From assembly GCA_013388635.1 (NCBI GenBank), contig JACAEX010000063.1, positions 1-43,369 on the forward strand: DNA of 43,369 bases, read 5' to 3'. This DNA comes from Syntrophaceae bacterium (GTDB taxonomy: Bacteria > Desulfobacterota > BSN033 > UBA1163). The notes below the pieces were generated by a model. That model searched no databases and had not been told where the DNA came from. It worked only from the letters and a program-made list of their open reading frames with translations. A program made the position numbers and the translations under genes. Shown one piece after another: positions 8,478 to 17,815 of this stretch. The first letter of the stretch is position 1. Every line of letters starts with the position of its first letter.

Positions 8478-9647
8478 CTATCTCCTCTTCCATCTTCCCA
8501 GCCCGATCATCTCTTGATAAAACCTCTCAACCGCCTCCACCTGTCGATCCAGCCTGAAATCTCGATGGGCCTTCTCATAGGCAGCCCGTCCCATCGCCAG
8601 TCTCAGTTCAGGGTCCCGGAGAAGTCGAAGCGCGGCTCGGGCCAGGCCTTCAGGTGTATCCTCAACGACCAAACCCGAGACGCCATCCTCCACCAGCTCG
8701 GGCAACATCCCTCGATCGGCCACGATCACCGGCTTCCCCATGGCCATGGCCTCTCTCAATGCCCTGGCCGTCCCATCCGAGCCTGCCATCAGGAATACAA
8801 AGATATCCATACAAGCCAGGGTATCGAGGTAGTCCTCTGTCCGATATCCACCGAGGACGACCCACGGCTCAACGCCCAGCCGCTTCATCGGTTTGATCAC
8901 GCTCTCCTCCATCTGGCTGGACCGGCCTACGAGGAGGACCTTGATGTTCGGAAATTCCCCTGAAATCGCTTTGACCGCTTCCAGGAAGAACTCCGTCCTT
9001 CGGTATCTCTGAAATCTCGCCACCATCCCGATGATGATCTCCGAGGGTCCGATTCCAAATGCTCGACGCATATCCTTGAACTCTCTCTGAGGGTCATAAC
9101 GACTCAGGTCTAAGGCCGGCGTAATCTTTCTTACCCTCTCCGGAGGGATCCCGAAATTCTTAACATCTTCTCTTTTCGCCTTTTCTGAAAAGGTGATCAT
9201 GCCATCGGTCAATTGAGAGATGAGCAGGGAATTTCCGAGGCCGGGCTTTAAGGAATCCCGTTTGTGGTCGGTCCGGATGACGATCACGGGACGACCCGAC
9301 CGCCTGGCTGCGATCCCTCCAAGGATATGGCCATGGGAATGGTGGACGTTCAAAATATCGAACTTCTCCTGCCGAAGATACTGGGTCAGGTCTGAAATGT
9401 CTCGCCAATTGATCCAGAAAAAGGAAGGGTGATAGAACCTCACCGAATGGTCCAGTCGAAATCGGTCGGTGGCTTTTATCCCTGCCTGGACCACCCTTTT
9501 CTCTATGCTATCCTCGACCGGAAAAGGGGGCCTTCGGTAGGCAAAGGTCACATCATGGCCCCTCTTCTCCAATCCCTTGCAGAGGTTCAAGGTCGGATCC
9601 GCCGGGCCAGTCCACTTCCAGTTACTGAATAGATGGAGTATCTTCAT
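8478..9647 (-). CDS. GT4-family (GT-B) glycosyltransferase
   Basis: 389 residues, retaining GT4 type. The N-terminal acceptor half starts MKILHLFSNWKWTGPADPT and includes HHSHGHILG. The donor half has VGMVARFQRYRRTEFFLEA, VLLVGRSS and the nucleotide-sugar motif MAGSDGTARALREAMAMG, close to the usual EGFGxxxLEAMAxG. No signal peptide is visible, so it acts on the cytoplasmic face. It sits directly upstream of the second GT39 gene and so probably contributes to the same surface glycan or glycolipid. Donor and acceptor are not predictable. Confidence 0.88.
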   Translation of the reverse strand: MKILHLFSNWKWTGPADPTLNLCKGLEKRGHDVTFAYRRPPFPVEDSIEKRVVQAGIKATDRFRLDHSVRFYHPSFFWINWRDISDLTQYLRQEKFDILNVHHSHGHILGGIAARRSGRPVIVIRTDHKRDSLKPGLGNSLLISQLTDGMITFSEKAKREDVKNFGIPPERVRKITPALDLSRYDPQREFKDMRRAFGIGPSEIIIGMVARFQRYRRTEFFLEAVKAISGEFPNIKVLLVGRSSQMEESVIKPMKRLGVEPWVVLGGYRTEDYLDTLACMDIFVFLMAGSDGTARALREAMAMGKPVIVADRGMLPELVEDGVSGLVVEDTPEGLARAALRLLRDPELRLAMGRAAYEKAHRDFRLDRQVEAVERFYQEMIGLGRWKRR

Positions 9648-9661
9648 TCTTTAAGTAATGT

Positions 9662-9733
9662 AACTCCCCTCGCTCCCCGCCTGCCGGCAGGCAGGTATTC
9701 CCCCTTAAGTTAAAGGGGGATGAATGGGGGTTA
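9662..9733. repeat. C/G-rich inverted repeat, family C copy 1, with a nested GCAGGC palindrome
   Basis: Inner stem CCCCCTTAA/TTAAAGGGGG and outer AACTCCCCTC/GGGGGTT match the cleaner copy at 33099-33149. Between AACTCCCCTC and ATTCCCCCTTAA this copy has extra sequence containing GCCTGCCGGCAGGCAGGT (about 9679-9696), absent from the other two copies, which indicates insertion. The last bases provide the stop codon (TAA, 9731-9733) of the radical SAM gene. Confidence 0.75.
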
Positions 9734-10948
9734 AAGGAAAAAGTTTTCATCCTCGACTTCTTCAATCCGATTAACGTCCTCTCCTGAATGGATCAATCTT
9801 TCCAGCCACCAGTTGGTCTCGTTATAGAAACACCCGACCACACGGCACTCCACAGAGGCATCAAAATCCAATATCGATCTCGCTGTGTTCAGGAGACTCT
9901 CCTTGAGCTTGCTCTCCGTCGTGTAGCCATCGTTCTCACCGATCCTCGCTTCTTTCACTCCTCTGAACGCAGGGCAGTGGAAGATGCCGGACGGGGCCAC
10001 CACCGTCCTGAAAAACGACATATGACACCGTTGAGGTTGTGTTTTTATCTTCTCGGTCTCTCCGCTCAACATCGCCCGAAGGTTGACGCTTTCAAGAACC
10101 TTGATCTGCCCGTTCGCAACCCCCTTTGCCTTCTCCAGACGGATCCGGATCTGTTCTGAGATCTCCTTCTCCTTAGCCCGATCCACTTTTTCGAGGAGGG
10201 ACTCGCGGTGGGTATCTTCCAAGCGGATCAGACAGGGCTTCAATGAGACGTAATCAAAGGCATGTTCTCTTGCCAGTTTGACGGTCTCGGAGATCTCATC
10301 AAGATTTGGCTTCAACTTCATGCCGTTGACTTCCAGGCCCTCCCAGATGATCAGGAAGGAATAACCCAGGGAGACCCTCGGGTTCATCTCCTTCACCTTT
10401 CTCGCCCCTTCGAGTATCCGGCCCAGACGGATCCTGCTCTTGGGCCGGTGCAAATCTTTAAACGTCTCCTCCTTAGCCGCATCAATTGAAATACGAATCC
10501 AGTCCTTCTCCTCAAATAGCCCCGCAACCTCTGCAATCTTATCCATTCTGGTGCCATTGGTTGCGATTCCGAGCTGAAGTCCTCTTCCTTTGATGTCGCG
10601 CACGATCTCAGTAAAATCTTTATGGAGGGTCGGTTCCCCACCTCCGATCAATATGACGGAGAGGAGGCCATGAGAACGGAGGACGTCGATCATCCTCTTC
10701 ACCTCTCCCAGTTTGAGGCTCTTCCCATCGTTGAGCAACCCTGAATCGACGCAGTAAGGACAGGAAAAATTACAGGCCGAGGTCAGGTCCAGGTTGATGG
10801 AGATCGGGCTGAACAGAGGGATATCCTGAGCCGCAGTGTCCTGTTTCGCATTCCTCTGCCACAAAACATACTCCCTGAGCCTGTTGATCGTGGACTCCTG
10901 CCTCAGCTTGGAGCCGAAATCATGCTCTCTGTTCTTCAGCTTTTCCAT
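9731..10948 (-). CDS. Radical SAM enzyme with C-terminal SPASM-like cysteines
   Basis: 405 residues. The radical SAM cluster motif CNFSCPYC sits after LDLTSA (about 60-67), followed by the SAM-binding GGGEPTLH and a TNGT strand, all typical. The C-terminal third holds further cysteines (RCHMSFF, FHCPAFRG, CRVVGCF), as in SPASM/twitch proteins that bind auxiliary clusters. The gene overlaps the Gfo/Idh oxidoreductase by 13 bp, so the two are translationally coupled and likely act on one substrate. Given the surrounding sugar-transfer genes, a nucleotide-sugar or glycolipid substrate is inferred, but peptide modification cannot be excluded. I cannot assign it to a characterised enzyme. Confidence 0.85.
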   Translation of the reverse strand: MEKLKNREHDFGSKLRQESTINRLREYVLWQRNAKQDTAAQDIPLFSPISINLDLTSACNFSCPYCVDSGLLNDGKSLKLGEVKRMIDVLRSHGLLSVILIGGGEPTLHKDFTEIVRDIKGRGLQLGIATNGTRMDKIAEVAGLFEEKDWIRISIDAAKEETFKDLHRPKSRIRLGRILEGARKVKEMNPRVSLGYSFLIIWEGLEVNGMKLKPNLDEISETVKLAREHAFDYVSLKPCLIRLEDTHRESLLEKVDRAKEKEISEQIRIRLEKAKGVANGQIKVLESVNLRAMLSGETEKIKTQPQRCHMSFFRTVVAPSGIFHCPAFRGVKEARIGENDGYTTESKLKESLLNTARSILDFDASVECRVVGCFYNETNWWLERLIHSGEDVNRIEEVEDENFFL

Positions 10949-11886
10949 TTTATCCTCTCCTCAACCTCACTGAAACCGTCATAGATCCTCTTTAGCAAAG
11001 ACATATTGTTCGAGATGTGGGCATATCCGATCAGGGGCGGTGTCTTTTGCCTCACCGCCTCCACGAAATCTCGGACCGATGACTCGAGGGGGTCAGCAAT
11101 CTTCGTCCTCCTGTCCTCGTAGTTAAAATAGATGTCATAATTCGGGAGATCGATCCTCCGAGATACGATCCTGTCGTTGAATCCAAACGAGAAATCGCGG
11201 GGCTGGGCCTCCTGCCTCATAAGCCTGATGAGGACGTCACATCCACCCTTATCAAAGAGATATTCAAACCGGAGGAGGATCTGGTTTTCTTTCGCAGATT
11301 CAAAATCCAGCTGGCTTATCCCTCCCGAGCCAAACACAAAATAGAGCAGGCTCAAGGCATGAGGGACCGATTCTAAGATCATCTCCTTTCCGGAGCAGAA
11401 GGGCGAAAGACTTATAAAAAATTTGTTTCTCTTCCGGACGCTGATCTTGCCGCAGAGTTCCTCATAATACCTTATCGAAAAAGGCCACTGGGAGTTCATC
11501 GCAACGGTCAGACTCTTTTGACCGGCTTTTTCAAAGATGGTCTCGACCATCCTCGCCATATCCCTTTCGTCCGACCAGATAAAGGGCTTTTCGCAAAAGA
11601 TATTTAGCCCTGAATCAATGCATCTCATCAGATATTCGAAATGGGTCCGTGAAGGTGAGGCAATCACCATGGAGTCGGGTTGTTCATTTCCAACCATCTG
11701 ATCAAAGTCTGTATAGGCACGAGCCCGGATCCCATATTTCGCCAAAGCCGATGCCGCATTCCTGCTCGTCTGCTCCGTCGTCCCCAACACAGAGACGACA
11801 TCCGCTCCATTTTTATGAAAATATCTTGCAATATACTCCCCGATCCCGCTCCTCTTTCTGCCAGCACCAATGATCGATACCTTCAT
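10936..11886 (-). CDS. Gfo/Idh/MocA-family oxidoreductase
   Basis: 316 residues. An N-terminal Rossmann fold begins VSIIGAGRKRSGIGEYIA, a slightly lengthened glycine-rich loop, and continues through VIASPSRTHFEYL to FCEKPFI, the EKP motif that carries the catalytic lysine. The C-terminal half is the expected open beta-sheet domain. Members oxidise or reduce sugars using NAD(P). The ATG at 11884 follows a 137-bp spacer with a possible promoter, so a new transcript may begin here. It is coupled to the downstream radical SAM gene. The specific sugar is unknown. Confidence 0.87.
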   Translation of the reverse strand: MKVSIIGAGRKRSGIGEYIARYFHKNGADVVSVLGTTEQTSRNAASALAKYGIRARAYTDFDQMVGNEQPDSMVIASPSRTHFEYLMRCIDSGLNIFCEKPFIWSDERDMARMVETIFEKAGQKSLTVAMNSQWPFSIRYYEELCGKISVRKRNKFFISLSPFCSGKEMILESVPHALSLLYFVFGSGGISQLDFESAKENQILLRFEYLFDKGGCDVLIRLMRQEAQPRDFSFGFNDRIVSRRIDLPNYDIYFNYEDRRTKIADPLESSVRDFVEAVRQKTPPLIGYAHISNNMSLLKRIYDGFSEVEERIKWKS

Positions 11887-11931
11887 GGCTCGTAAGAATC
11901 TCTCGAAAGCTTAATCTTTTCCAGTTCTACA

Positions 11932-11960
11932 AAAATATCCCTATTTTTCAGATTTTTCAA
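11932..11960 (-). promoter_or_regulatory. Possible sigma-70 promoter for the oxidoreductase-radical SAM-GT operon
   Basis: On the minus strand TTGAAA (11955-11960) is followed after 17 bp by TATTTT (11932-11937). It lies in the 137-bp gap after the ArnT-like gene and about 45 bp ahead of the oxidoreductase ATG. The -10 is weak and the area is A/T-rich. Confidence 0.35.
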
Positions 11961-12023
11961 GAATCCCCCAAATATTCTGTTTCCATTACAAAAGTCTCTC
12001 CTTTTTCCTCTTTGTCTCCAGAT

Positions 12024-13565
12024 TCATCGCATTCCTGTTTTGGGACTTATGAAGGCGAGCCTGGCATTCCTCTCCCCGATCTTTTTCTCGAATACCATCT
12101 CCAGTTTCGCGATCTTCTCTAATTCCTCGACGATACTCTCATCTTTGTCTGCCCATAGGTAAAGCCCTTCCTCCTTGATATCTGTAAGTCTCTCGACAAC
12201 CCTGTATCTCTTCCCTGTGATCAGGGGCAACACCCCCTCAAATATCTCATCTGGCATCAGCACGATGATCTCTGATCCCTTTGCCCTATGTAACGCCTCC
12301 CGTGTAAACCCCAGATAGTCCCTCTTCTCTTTCATGGCAGCGTAATAGACCGTCATGAAGGCAGACATAGAGGCGCAAACGACCATCACAAGGCTGAGGA
12401 CGTCTCTTGACCTAAGCCGCGATATGACATAAGAGCTTGTTAGGGATAAAAGTCCAAAGATGATGCCAAGCACCGGCCTCCCCCATAATACTCCTAAAAA
12501 GGGGGCGAAGCACAGGATTGCCGCGACTCCCCATATTACTTTTACGATGAGGCCCTCCCACTTTCGGTTCCCCATACGAGAGAGCCATAAAGCAGTCATG
12601 CAGGCACAGGCAGGATACAAAGGGATGAGGTATAGTCCCCTCTTAGCAGATGCAATGGAGAGGAGAATGAAGGGGCCGATGAACCATGGGAGGTAAGGAT
12701 TCTCCTGAGGCCTCTTAATGAATGAACCAAGGGCTGGGATGAAGGCAAGAGTCCAGGGAAGAAAGTTGAGAGGAAAAACCTTGAGGTAATAAAAGGGGCC
12801 GTGCATATGCCCCAATGCTGCACCTTCAGAAGCTCCGGTGAACCGCATAAGGTTGTTCACCACGATCACCTCACGCAGGAAAGGAAATCCGCCTCTCTCA
12901 TAAAGTGCAAGAATCCACGGGAGTATAGAAATAAGCATGATGGCAAGTATCCATAATGACCTTATCTTCTTAATAATTGAGAGATCCCTCTTGAGAATGA
13001 TGTCCGTAACAACAGCACTGCCGATGATCGCTGGGCCTACCAAACCTTTTGCCATGAAGGAGAGGCCAATGCCTAAGCCCATGAGCACGGAGTACCGAAG
13101 GGTGGATTTCCTGAAAAGCTCTATATAGGCATACATGGCGAGCGTCACAGAAAAGACGAGGGACATGTCCACCTGGATCCACCTAGCAAGCCGAAAGAAA
13201 CTCCCTGAACTCGCCAGTATTCCTGATGCCAAAAGTCCCCTTGTCAAGCCATCTCTTATGGAGACCATACGGAAGGTGACAAATAGGGTAAGACAGGCAA
13301 AGAGGGTCGAGGCAAGCCTGTAAGAAAGGTCATTATCCTTGCCGAAGAGGATACCGAATGTCGCACCGAGCGCATAGTAGAGTGGTGGTTTCTCCAGAAA
13401 TGGTCTGCCGTTCAGACGGGGAACAACGAACTCTTTTCCATGGGCCATCTCAGCGCAGACCCCGGCAACCTGCGGCTCGTCCGGTCTCCACAGGCCGTGC
13501 TGTATCCCAGGAAGCAGGGTTAAGAAAAGGATTGCGGACCACAGAAGGATCGTCCTGTCTCCCAT
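12024..13565 (-). CDS. arnT: ArnT-like GT39 membrane glycosyltransferase (arn-linked)
   Basis: 513 residues with many membrane helices. WRPDEPQVAGVCAEM supplies the acidic catalytic residues, and FLEKPPLYY follows, as in ArnT. ArnT transfers 4-amino-4-deoxy-L-arabinose from undecaprenyl phosphate to lipid A phosphates in the periplasm, lowering negative charge and so sensitivity to cationic peptides. The ATG lies 3 bp after the arnB stop codon, so it is the natural ArnT of this operon. I see no way to separate it from other GT39 transferases by motif alone, so the symbol rests on context. Confidence 0.78.
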   Translation of the reverse strand: MGDRTILLWSAILFLTLLPGIQHGLWRPDEPQVAGVCAEMAHGKEFVVPRLNGRPFLEKPPLYYALGATFGILFGKDNDLSYRLASTLFACLTLFVTFRMVSIRDGLTRGLLASGILASSGSFFRLARWIQVDMSLVFSVTLAMYAYIELFRKSTLRYSVLMGLGIGLSFMAKGLVGPAIIGSAVVTDIILKRDLSIIKKIRSLWILAIMLISILPWILALYERGGFPFLREVIVVNNLMRFTGASEGAALGHMHGPFYYLKVFPLNFLPWTLAFIPALGSFIKRPQENPYLPWFIGPFILLSIASAKRGLYLIPLYPACACMTALWLSRMGNRKWEGLIVKVIWGVAAILCFAPFLGVLWGRPVLGIIFGLLSLTSSYVISRLRSRDVLSLVMVVCASMSAFMTVYYAAMKEKRDYLGFTREALHRAKGSEIIVLMPDEIFEGVLPLITGKRYRVVERLTDIKEEGLYLWADKDESIVEELEKIAKLEMVFEKKIGERNARLAFISPKTGMR

Positions 13566-13568
13566 TAC

Positions 13569-14732
13569 TTAGCGCCTCCGGCTATAGAGGACATCGCGGA
13601 TCTCCTCTACCACCGCCACTACGTCTTCTTCCTGCATGTCCGGGAAAAGGGGCAATGAGACGATTCGCGCGGCCACATATTCGGAGTTTTTGAGAAGGTC
13701 GCGTGATGGGTGGTAACGCTTCCGGTAGTACGACAGCTCATGTACAGCCAGGAAGTGAAGACCGGTGCCGATCTTCCTCTTTCTCATCTCCTCTCGAAAC
13801 TCGTCACGGGTAAGACCCGTCCTTTCCGGATCTATGAGAATCGTATAGATGTGCCAGGAGTGCCGGGAGGGATAAGGGACTCTCGCTGGCCGGATGATCT
13901 CAGGCAGATCATCAAGGAGTCGATCGTAGAGTTCGGCAAGTTTTCTCCTCCGCGAGTTCATCTCTTCGATGCGACGGAGCTGAACAAGTCCCAGGGCTGC
14001 CTGGAGATCTGTTAGATTATATTTCCAACCTGGCTCAACGAGATCATAGCCGCTGGGGACTGCGCCTGCATAGCGTTTCCAAGCATCCTGATCGACGCCA
14101 TGAAAGCGAAGGGAGATAAGGCGATCCCGCAATTTCTCGTCAAAAACCGTAATCAGTCCTCCCTCCCCTGTGGTCAGATTTTTGATGGCGTGGAAGCTGA
14201 ACACAGCCGGGTTTTTCCCAGATCCAATCCTCTTCCCACGATATTCTGTGCCGATCGCATGGGCTGCATCCTCGATCAAGATCAGTCCGTGCTCCTCACA
14301 GAGGCCCTGGAAGACGTCTAAGTCGCATGGCTGACCGGTAAAATGAACTGGGATAATGGCCCTCGTGCGTGGAGTGATGACCTGTTCGACACTGGCTGGA
14401 TCGAGTTGAAAGGTCCTGCGATCGATGTCTGCAAAAACAGGCTGCGCTCCGAGAAGTTCCACCATATTTGCCGGGGATGGCCACGTGAGGGATGCGGTGA
14501 TCACTTCCTGGCCAGGACCGATGCCCAAGGCTTGAAGCAGGATGTGGAAGCCCGCTGTGGCAGAACTGAGAGCGATTCCGAAGGGGGCACCCACATAAGT
14601 TGAAAACTCTTTTTCGAATGCCGCCACCCGAGGACCGGAGGTGATCCAGCCTGAACGGAGCGCTTCGGTCACCTCCTTGATCTCAGCCTCGGTGATGCTT
14701 GGCCGAGTAAATGGAAGAAAAGAATCTCTCAT
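13569..14732 (-). CDS. arnB: UDP-4-amino-4-deoxy-L-arabinose aminotransferase
   Basis: 387 residues, colinear with E. coli ArnB from FLPFTRP to SLPLFPDM. The PLP lysine is K184 in FSFHAIKNLTTGEGG, and D155 in IEDAAHA pairs with the cofactor ring nitrogen. It converts the 4-keto-pentose made by the ArnA decarboxylase domain to UDP-L-Ara4N, with glutamate as amino donor. Its ATG overlaps the arnD stop by 4 bp (ATGA). Full length and no disrupted motif. DegT-family relatives act on other keto-sugars, but the flanking arn genes make this assignment firm. Confidence 0.93.
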   Translation of the reverse strand: MRDSFLPFTRPSITEAEIKEVTEALRSGWITSGPRVAAFEKEFSTYVGAPFGIALSSATAGFHILLQALGIGPGQEVITASLTWPSPANMVELLGAQPVFADIDRRTFQLDPASVEQVITPRTRAIIPVHFTGQPCDLDVFQGLCEEHGLILIEDAAHAIGTEYRGKRIGSGKNPAVFSFHAIKNLTTGEGGLITVFDEKLRDRLISLRFHGVDQDAWKRYAGAVPSGYDLVEPGWKYNLTDLQAALGLVQLRRIEEMNSRRRKLAELYDRLLDDLPEIIRPARVPYPSRHSWHIYTILIDPERTGLTRDEFREEMRKRKIGTGLHFLAVHELSYYRKRYHPSRDLLKNSEYVAARIVSLPLFPDMQEEDVVAVVEEIRDVLYSRRR

Positions 14733-15703
14733 GGTCGCCCTCCTCCGGATTTTTCCACGACGGACTTAAAACCTTCCGTCTCCAAGGTTCCTCTCACTTC
14801 TGCATTGACCTGTTGAACTGAAACCCATCCCTCTCGTCCCTCCACCCTCTGCCTCCCTATAACCGCCCTGCCAATTTGGTCTGAAGGCGGAAGGAGTTCT
14901 CCGAGGGGCACCAAACACCCCTCCCTGATCTGAAACTCCTGTAAGAACGCTCGAAACAGGCCAAGGCAGGATATACCCTCCACCTCTGCATGGATGGTTA
15001 ATACATTAAGCGAATCCGGCCTCATGAGCGAGATAAGGTATCGGTTGTAATTCTCCTGAGTAACCCCATCTCGACCGACCACCTCATCATAAGTGGGAAG
15101 CGTGCTCGGGATCTGAGGTTGGGGCAATATAATCCCCTTGACCACCGGATAAAAAACAGACCTTCCCCGGCAGTCGCTATTGTAACGGAAAGGCAATTTG
15201 GCTTTTTCAAGGAGGGCCTGTTCGGTGATGCGCCATGAAGGAGCGGCAGAACAGATCGGGGAGGTCCCTGTACACTCCCTGATAGCCTCGAATCCCTGAA
15301 CGAGTTGGCGGTGAATCAATTCACCTGTCATGCTCTCGATATGCGTCTGCCAGCGGTAATGGTCCCAGGCGTGAAGACCGATTTCATGTCCTTCACAGGC
15401 CGTGGCCTTGATGACGTGGCTCAGTTCTTTACCGATCAGCGGGCCAGGCCAAAGGGCTCCTCTCAACAAGATATTCCAGCCATAGAGGTTTGGGGCTTTC
15501 GTGCGCCACATTTTGCGGAGGAATTCGGGCCGGAATAACCGCCAGATATGCCTGCCCATGTTATCCGGTCCCACCGAGAAGAAAAACGTTCCCTGCACGC
15601 GATGCTCTGCCAACACCCTGAGCAGGTTTGGCACGCCCACCCCGGTTCCCCGAAATGTATCGACATCAATGCGCAAGCCGACTCGAAACAACTCTTCCGC
15701 CAT
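14729..15703 (-). CDS. arnD: Undecaprenyl-phosphate 4-deoxy-4-formamido-L-arabinose deformylase
   Basis: 324 residues of the polysaccharide deacetylase (NodB) fold. RVGLRIDVDTFRGT gives the metal-binding Asp pair, FFFSVGPDNMGRH follows, and GLHAWDHYRW supplies the His ligands; YNSDCRG and TIHAEVEG are ArnD-specific blocks. It removes the formyl group after the sugar has been placed on undecaprenyl phosphate. The C-terminus runs about 20 residues beyond E. coli ArnD. It lies 109 bp after arnA, with a terminator-like hairpin in the gap, and overlaps arnB by 4 bp. Confidence 0.93.
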   Translation of the reverse strand: MAEELFRVGLRIDVDTFRGTGVGVPNLLRVLAEHRVQGTFFFSVGPDNMGRHIWRLFRPEFLRKMWRTKAPNLYGWNILLRGALWPGPLIGKELSHVIKATACEGHEIGLHAWDHYRWQTHIESMTGELIHRQLVQGFEAIRECTGTSPICSAAPSWRITEQALLEKAKLPFRYNSDCRGRSVFYPVVKGIILPQPQIPSTLPTYDEVVGRDGVTQENYNRYLISLMRPDSLNVLTIHAEVEGISCLGLFRAFLQEFQIREGCLVPLGELLPPSDQIGRAVIGRQRVEGREGWVSVQQVNAEVRGTLETEGFKSVVEKSGGGRP

Positions 15704-15729
15704 TTTTTGCTTTATCCACCGGTTGCAGA

Positions 15730-15756
15730 AAAATACCTCTGCCGCCAGTCAGAGGT
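15730..15756 (-). terminator. Terminator-like hairpin between arnA and arnD
   Basis: On the minus strand ACCTCTG and CAGAGGT form a 7-bp stem around an 8-nt loop (15735-15756), followed by ATTTTT. It is weak by length but correctly placed to reduce read-through from arnA into arnD. All other arn junctions are tight, with only this one spaced by over 100 bp. Confidence 0.4.
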
Positions 15757-15812
15757 GAATGACCGTATGGTAAGGGGTTGAGAGAACACCTGATCAGCAG
15801 CCGTATGGAGGT

Positions 15813-17813
15813 TTACTCCGTCATCCCAAATCCCCCTTCTTCAACTGCCTGGCGGAGGAAGAAATCAAGGGTGCTTGCAACGGAGGTCTCCAGATCGACT
15901 TTCGGCTCCCAGCCGAGGAGCCGTCTCGCATTACGGATGCTCGGACGGCGGTGTCGAAGATCCTGATAACCCGTGCCATAGTAAACACTGCTCTCAATCT
16001 CCCGAAAACCAGCAAAAGGAGGGAATCTGTTGCGTAGCGGGTGATGGTCGAACACCTTTACCAACATCTCCGCAAGCTCCCGGATACTCACCTCATTATT
16101 CGGATTGCCGAGATTGATAATCTGGCCATCGCATTTTTCGCCTTCGTTTTCAATGATACGGAAGAGGCCCTCAATCCCGTCACGGATATCCGTGAAACAG
16201 CGTTTCTGCTTTCCGCCGTCGATCAGCAGAATCGGGCGGCCTTCCACAAGATTTAGGATGAGCTGCGTGATCGCCCGGGAGCTGCCGATCCTCGCTGAGG
16301 TGAGGCTGTCCAGTCGAGGGCCTATCCAGTTGAATGGCCGAAAGAGCGTAAATTTCAGTCCTTCATTTTGCCCGTAGGCCCAGATCACCCGATCGAGAAG
16401 CTGCTTGCTGCAGGAGTAGATCCAGCGCTGCATCCGAATAGGACCGAGCACCAGTTTGGAACGGTCTTCGTCAAACTCCGGCTCATCACACATCCCATAG
16501 ACTTCAGAGGTGGAGGGAAAGATCACGCGTTTCTGGTATTTGACGCAGTAGCGCACGATCCTCAGGTTCTCTTCGAAATCGAGCTCGAACACTTTGAGAG
16601 GATTCCGGACATATTCAATCGGGGTTGCAATGGCCACCAGTGGAATGACCATGTCGCATTTCCGGATATGGTACTCGATCCATTCGCGATGAATGGAGAT
16701 ATCCCCTTCTGAAAAATAGAAGTCCGGCCTACCTAAGAGATGCTTGCAGTAGTTGGACTGGAGGTCCATGCCATGGACCTCGTACTTGCCGCTTTCTAAC
16801 AACCTTTCACTTACCGCGCTGCCAATAAAACCATTGACGCCAAGGATCAAGACCTTCTTCTTTCTCTTCTGCTCTAAACGATCCCGGATTGGAGGGCCGA
16901 ACCTCATCCCTGGAACGAGCGATAGCTCCTCCGCAAGCTGCTCCCCTGTCATATAGAGACTGCCCTCAGCCTGACCATAGTTTACCACAATGGCGTTCTG
17001 AGCGGTTGCGATCGTCAGAGGCCTGATGGAAATAACCGTCCCCGGCAAGTGGTTCATCGCCTCGAGGCCAACCTCTCTGACCTCCCAGAAAAGGCATTTC
17101 CTTTCTCCGATGAAGCTAAACGCCCCGGGAAACGGCTTCGTCACCGCGCGAACAAGATTTCTTATCTCCCGGGCTTTCTTAAACCAGTCGATCTCACCGT
17201 CTTTTGGACGCCGGCCCCCGAAGTAAGTGGCCTGGCTATGATCCTGAGGGATGCGCGGCGCGGTACCGTTCTTGATCCGGGGCAGAATCTCATCGAGCAG
17301 TCTCTCTGCCGTCCAGGCTACCTTTCGGTGTAATGTCAAGGCGGTGTCGTCATCGCTGATCGCGATCCTTTCCTGGGCCACGATATCCCCATCGTCCGGA
17401 CGCGGAGTCATATAGTGGAGCGTAACCCCTGTCTCCTTTTCTCCGTTCACCAATACCCAATTGATCGGAGCGCGGCCGCGGTATTTGGGAAGAAGTGAGC
17501 CATGAAGGTTGAGACATCCGGCCTTCGGGATGTCAAGGATTTCGGGCTGAATGATTTGCCGGTAGTAGAATGAAAAAAGGATATCCGGATTTAGCTCCTT
17601 GATCTTCTCCACCCAGAGAGGATGATTGATGTCGCCCGGCGCAAAAACCGGTATCTTCTCTTCTGCTGCAAGTTCGGCGACTGAATCGAACCAGATGGTC
17701 TCTTGGGGATCGTCTCGATGGGTGAACACACTGACAATCTCAAAGCCATGCTTCAAAAGCGCCTTAATGCCCACACAGCCAATGTTGCTATAAGCCAAAA
17801 CCACACTTCTCAT
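15813..17813 (-). CDS. arnA: Bifunctional UDP-L-Ara4N formyltransferase / UDP-glucuronate decarboxylase
   Basis: 666 residues from the ATG at 17811-17813 (a GTG three bases earlier would overlap the arnC stop by one base). Residues 1-300 are the 10-formyl-THF transferase, with FNLHGS-type active site [15 protein letters not shown] (Asn-His). Residues about 318-666 are an extended SDR decarboxylase: [10 protein letters not shown] binds [11 protein letters not shown] and [11 protein letters not shown] hold the Ser/Glu and Tyr-Lys, and [14 protein letters not shown] contains the arginine specific to ArnA. Both activities of the arn pathway are thus on one polypeptide, as in Enterobacteria. Full length, with no broken motif. 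Confidence 0.95.
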   Translation of the reverse strand: MRSVVLAYSNIGCVGIKALLKHGFEIVSVFTHRDDPQETIWFDSVAELAAEEKIPVFAPGDINHPLWVEKIKELNPDILFSFYYRQIIQPEILDIPKAGCLNLHGSLLPKYRGRAPINWVLVNGEKETGVTLHYMTPRPDDGDIVAQERIAISDDDTALTLHRKVAWTAERLLDEILPRIKNGTAPRIPQDHSQATYFGGRRPKDGEIDWFKKAREIRNLVRAVTKPFPGAFSFIGERKCLFWEVREVGLEAMNHLPGTVISIRPLTIATAQNAIVVNYGQAEGSLYMTGEQLAEELSLVPGMRFGPPIRDRLEQKRKKKVLILGVNGFIGSAVSERLLESGKYEVHGMDLQSNYCKHLLGRPDFYFSEGDISIHREWIEYHIRKCDMVIPLVAIATPIEYVRNPLKVFELDFEENLRIVRYCVKYQKRVIFPSTSEVYGMCDEPEFDEDRSKLVLGPIRMQRWIYSCSKQLLDRVIWAYGQNEGLKFTLFRPFNWIGPRLDSLTSARIGSSRAITQLILNLVEGRPILLIDGGKQKRCFTDIRDGIEGLFRIIENEGEKCDGQIINLGNPNNEVSIRELAEMLVKVFDHHPLRNRFPPFAGFREIESSVYYGTGYQDLRHRRPSIRNARRLLGWEPKVDLETSVASTLDFFLRQAVEEGGFGMTE

Positions 17814-17815
17814 CA

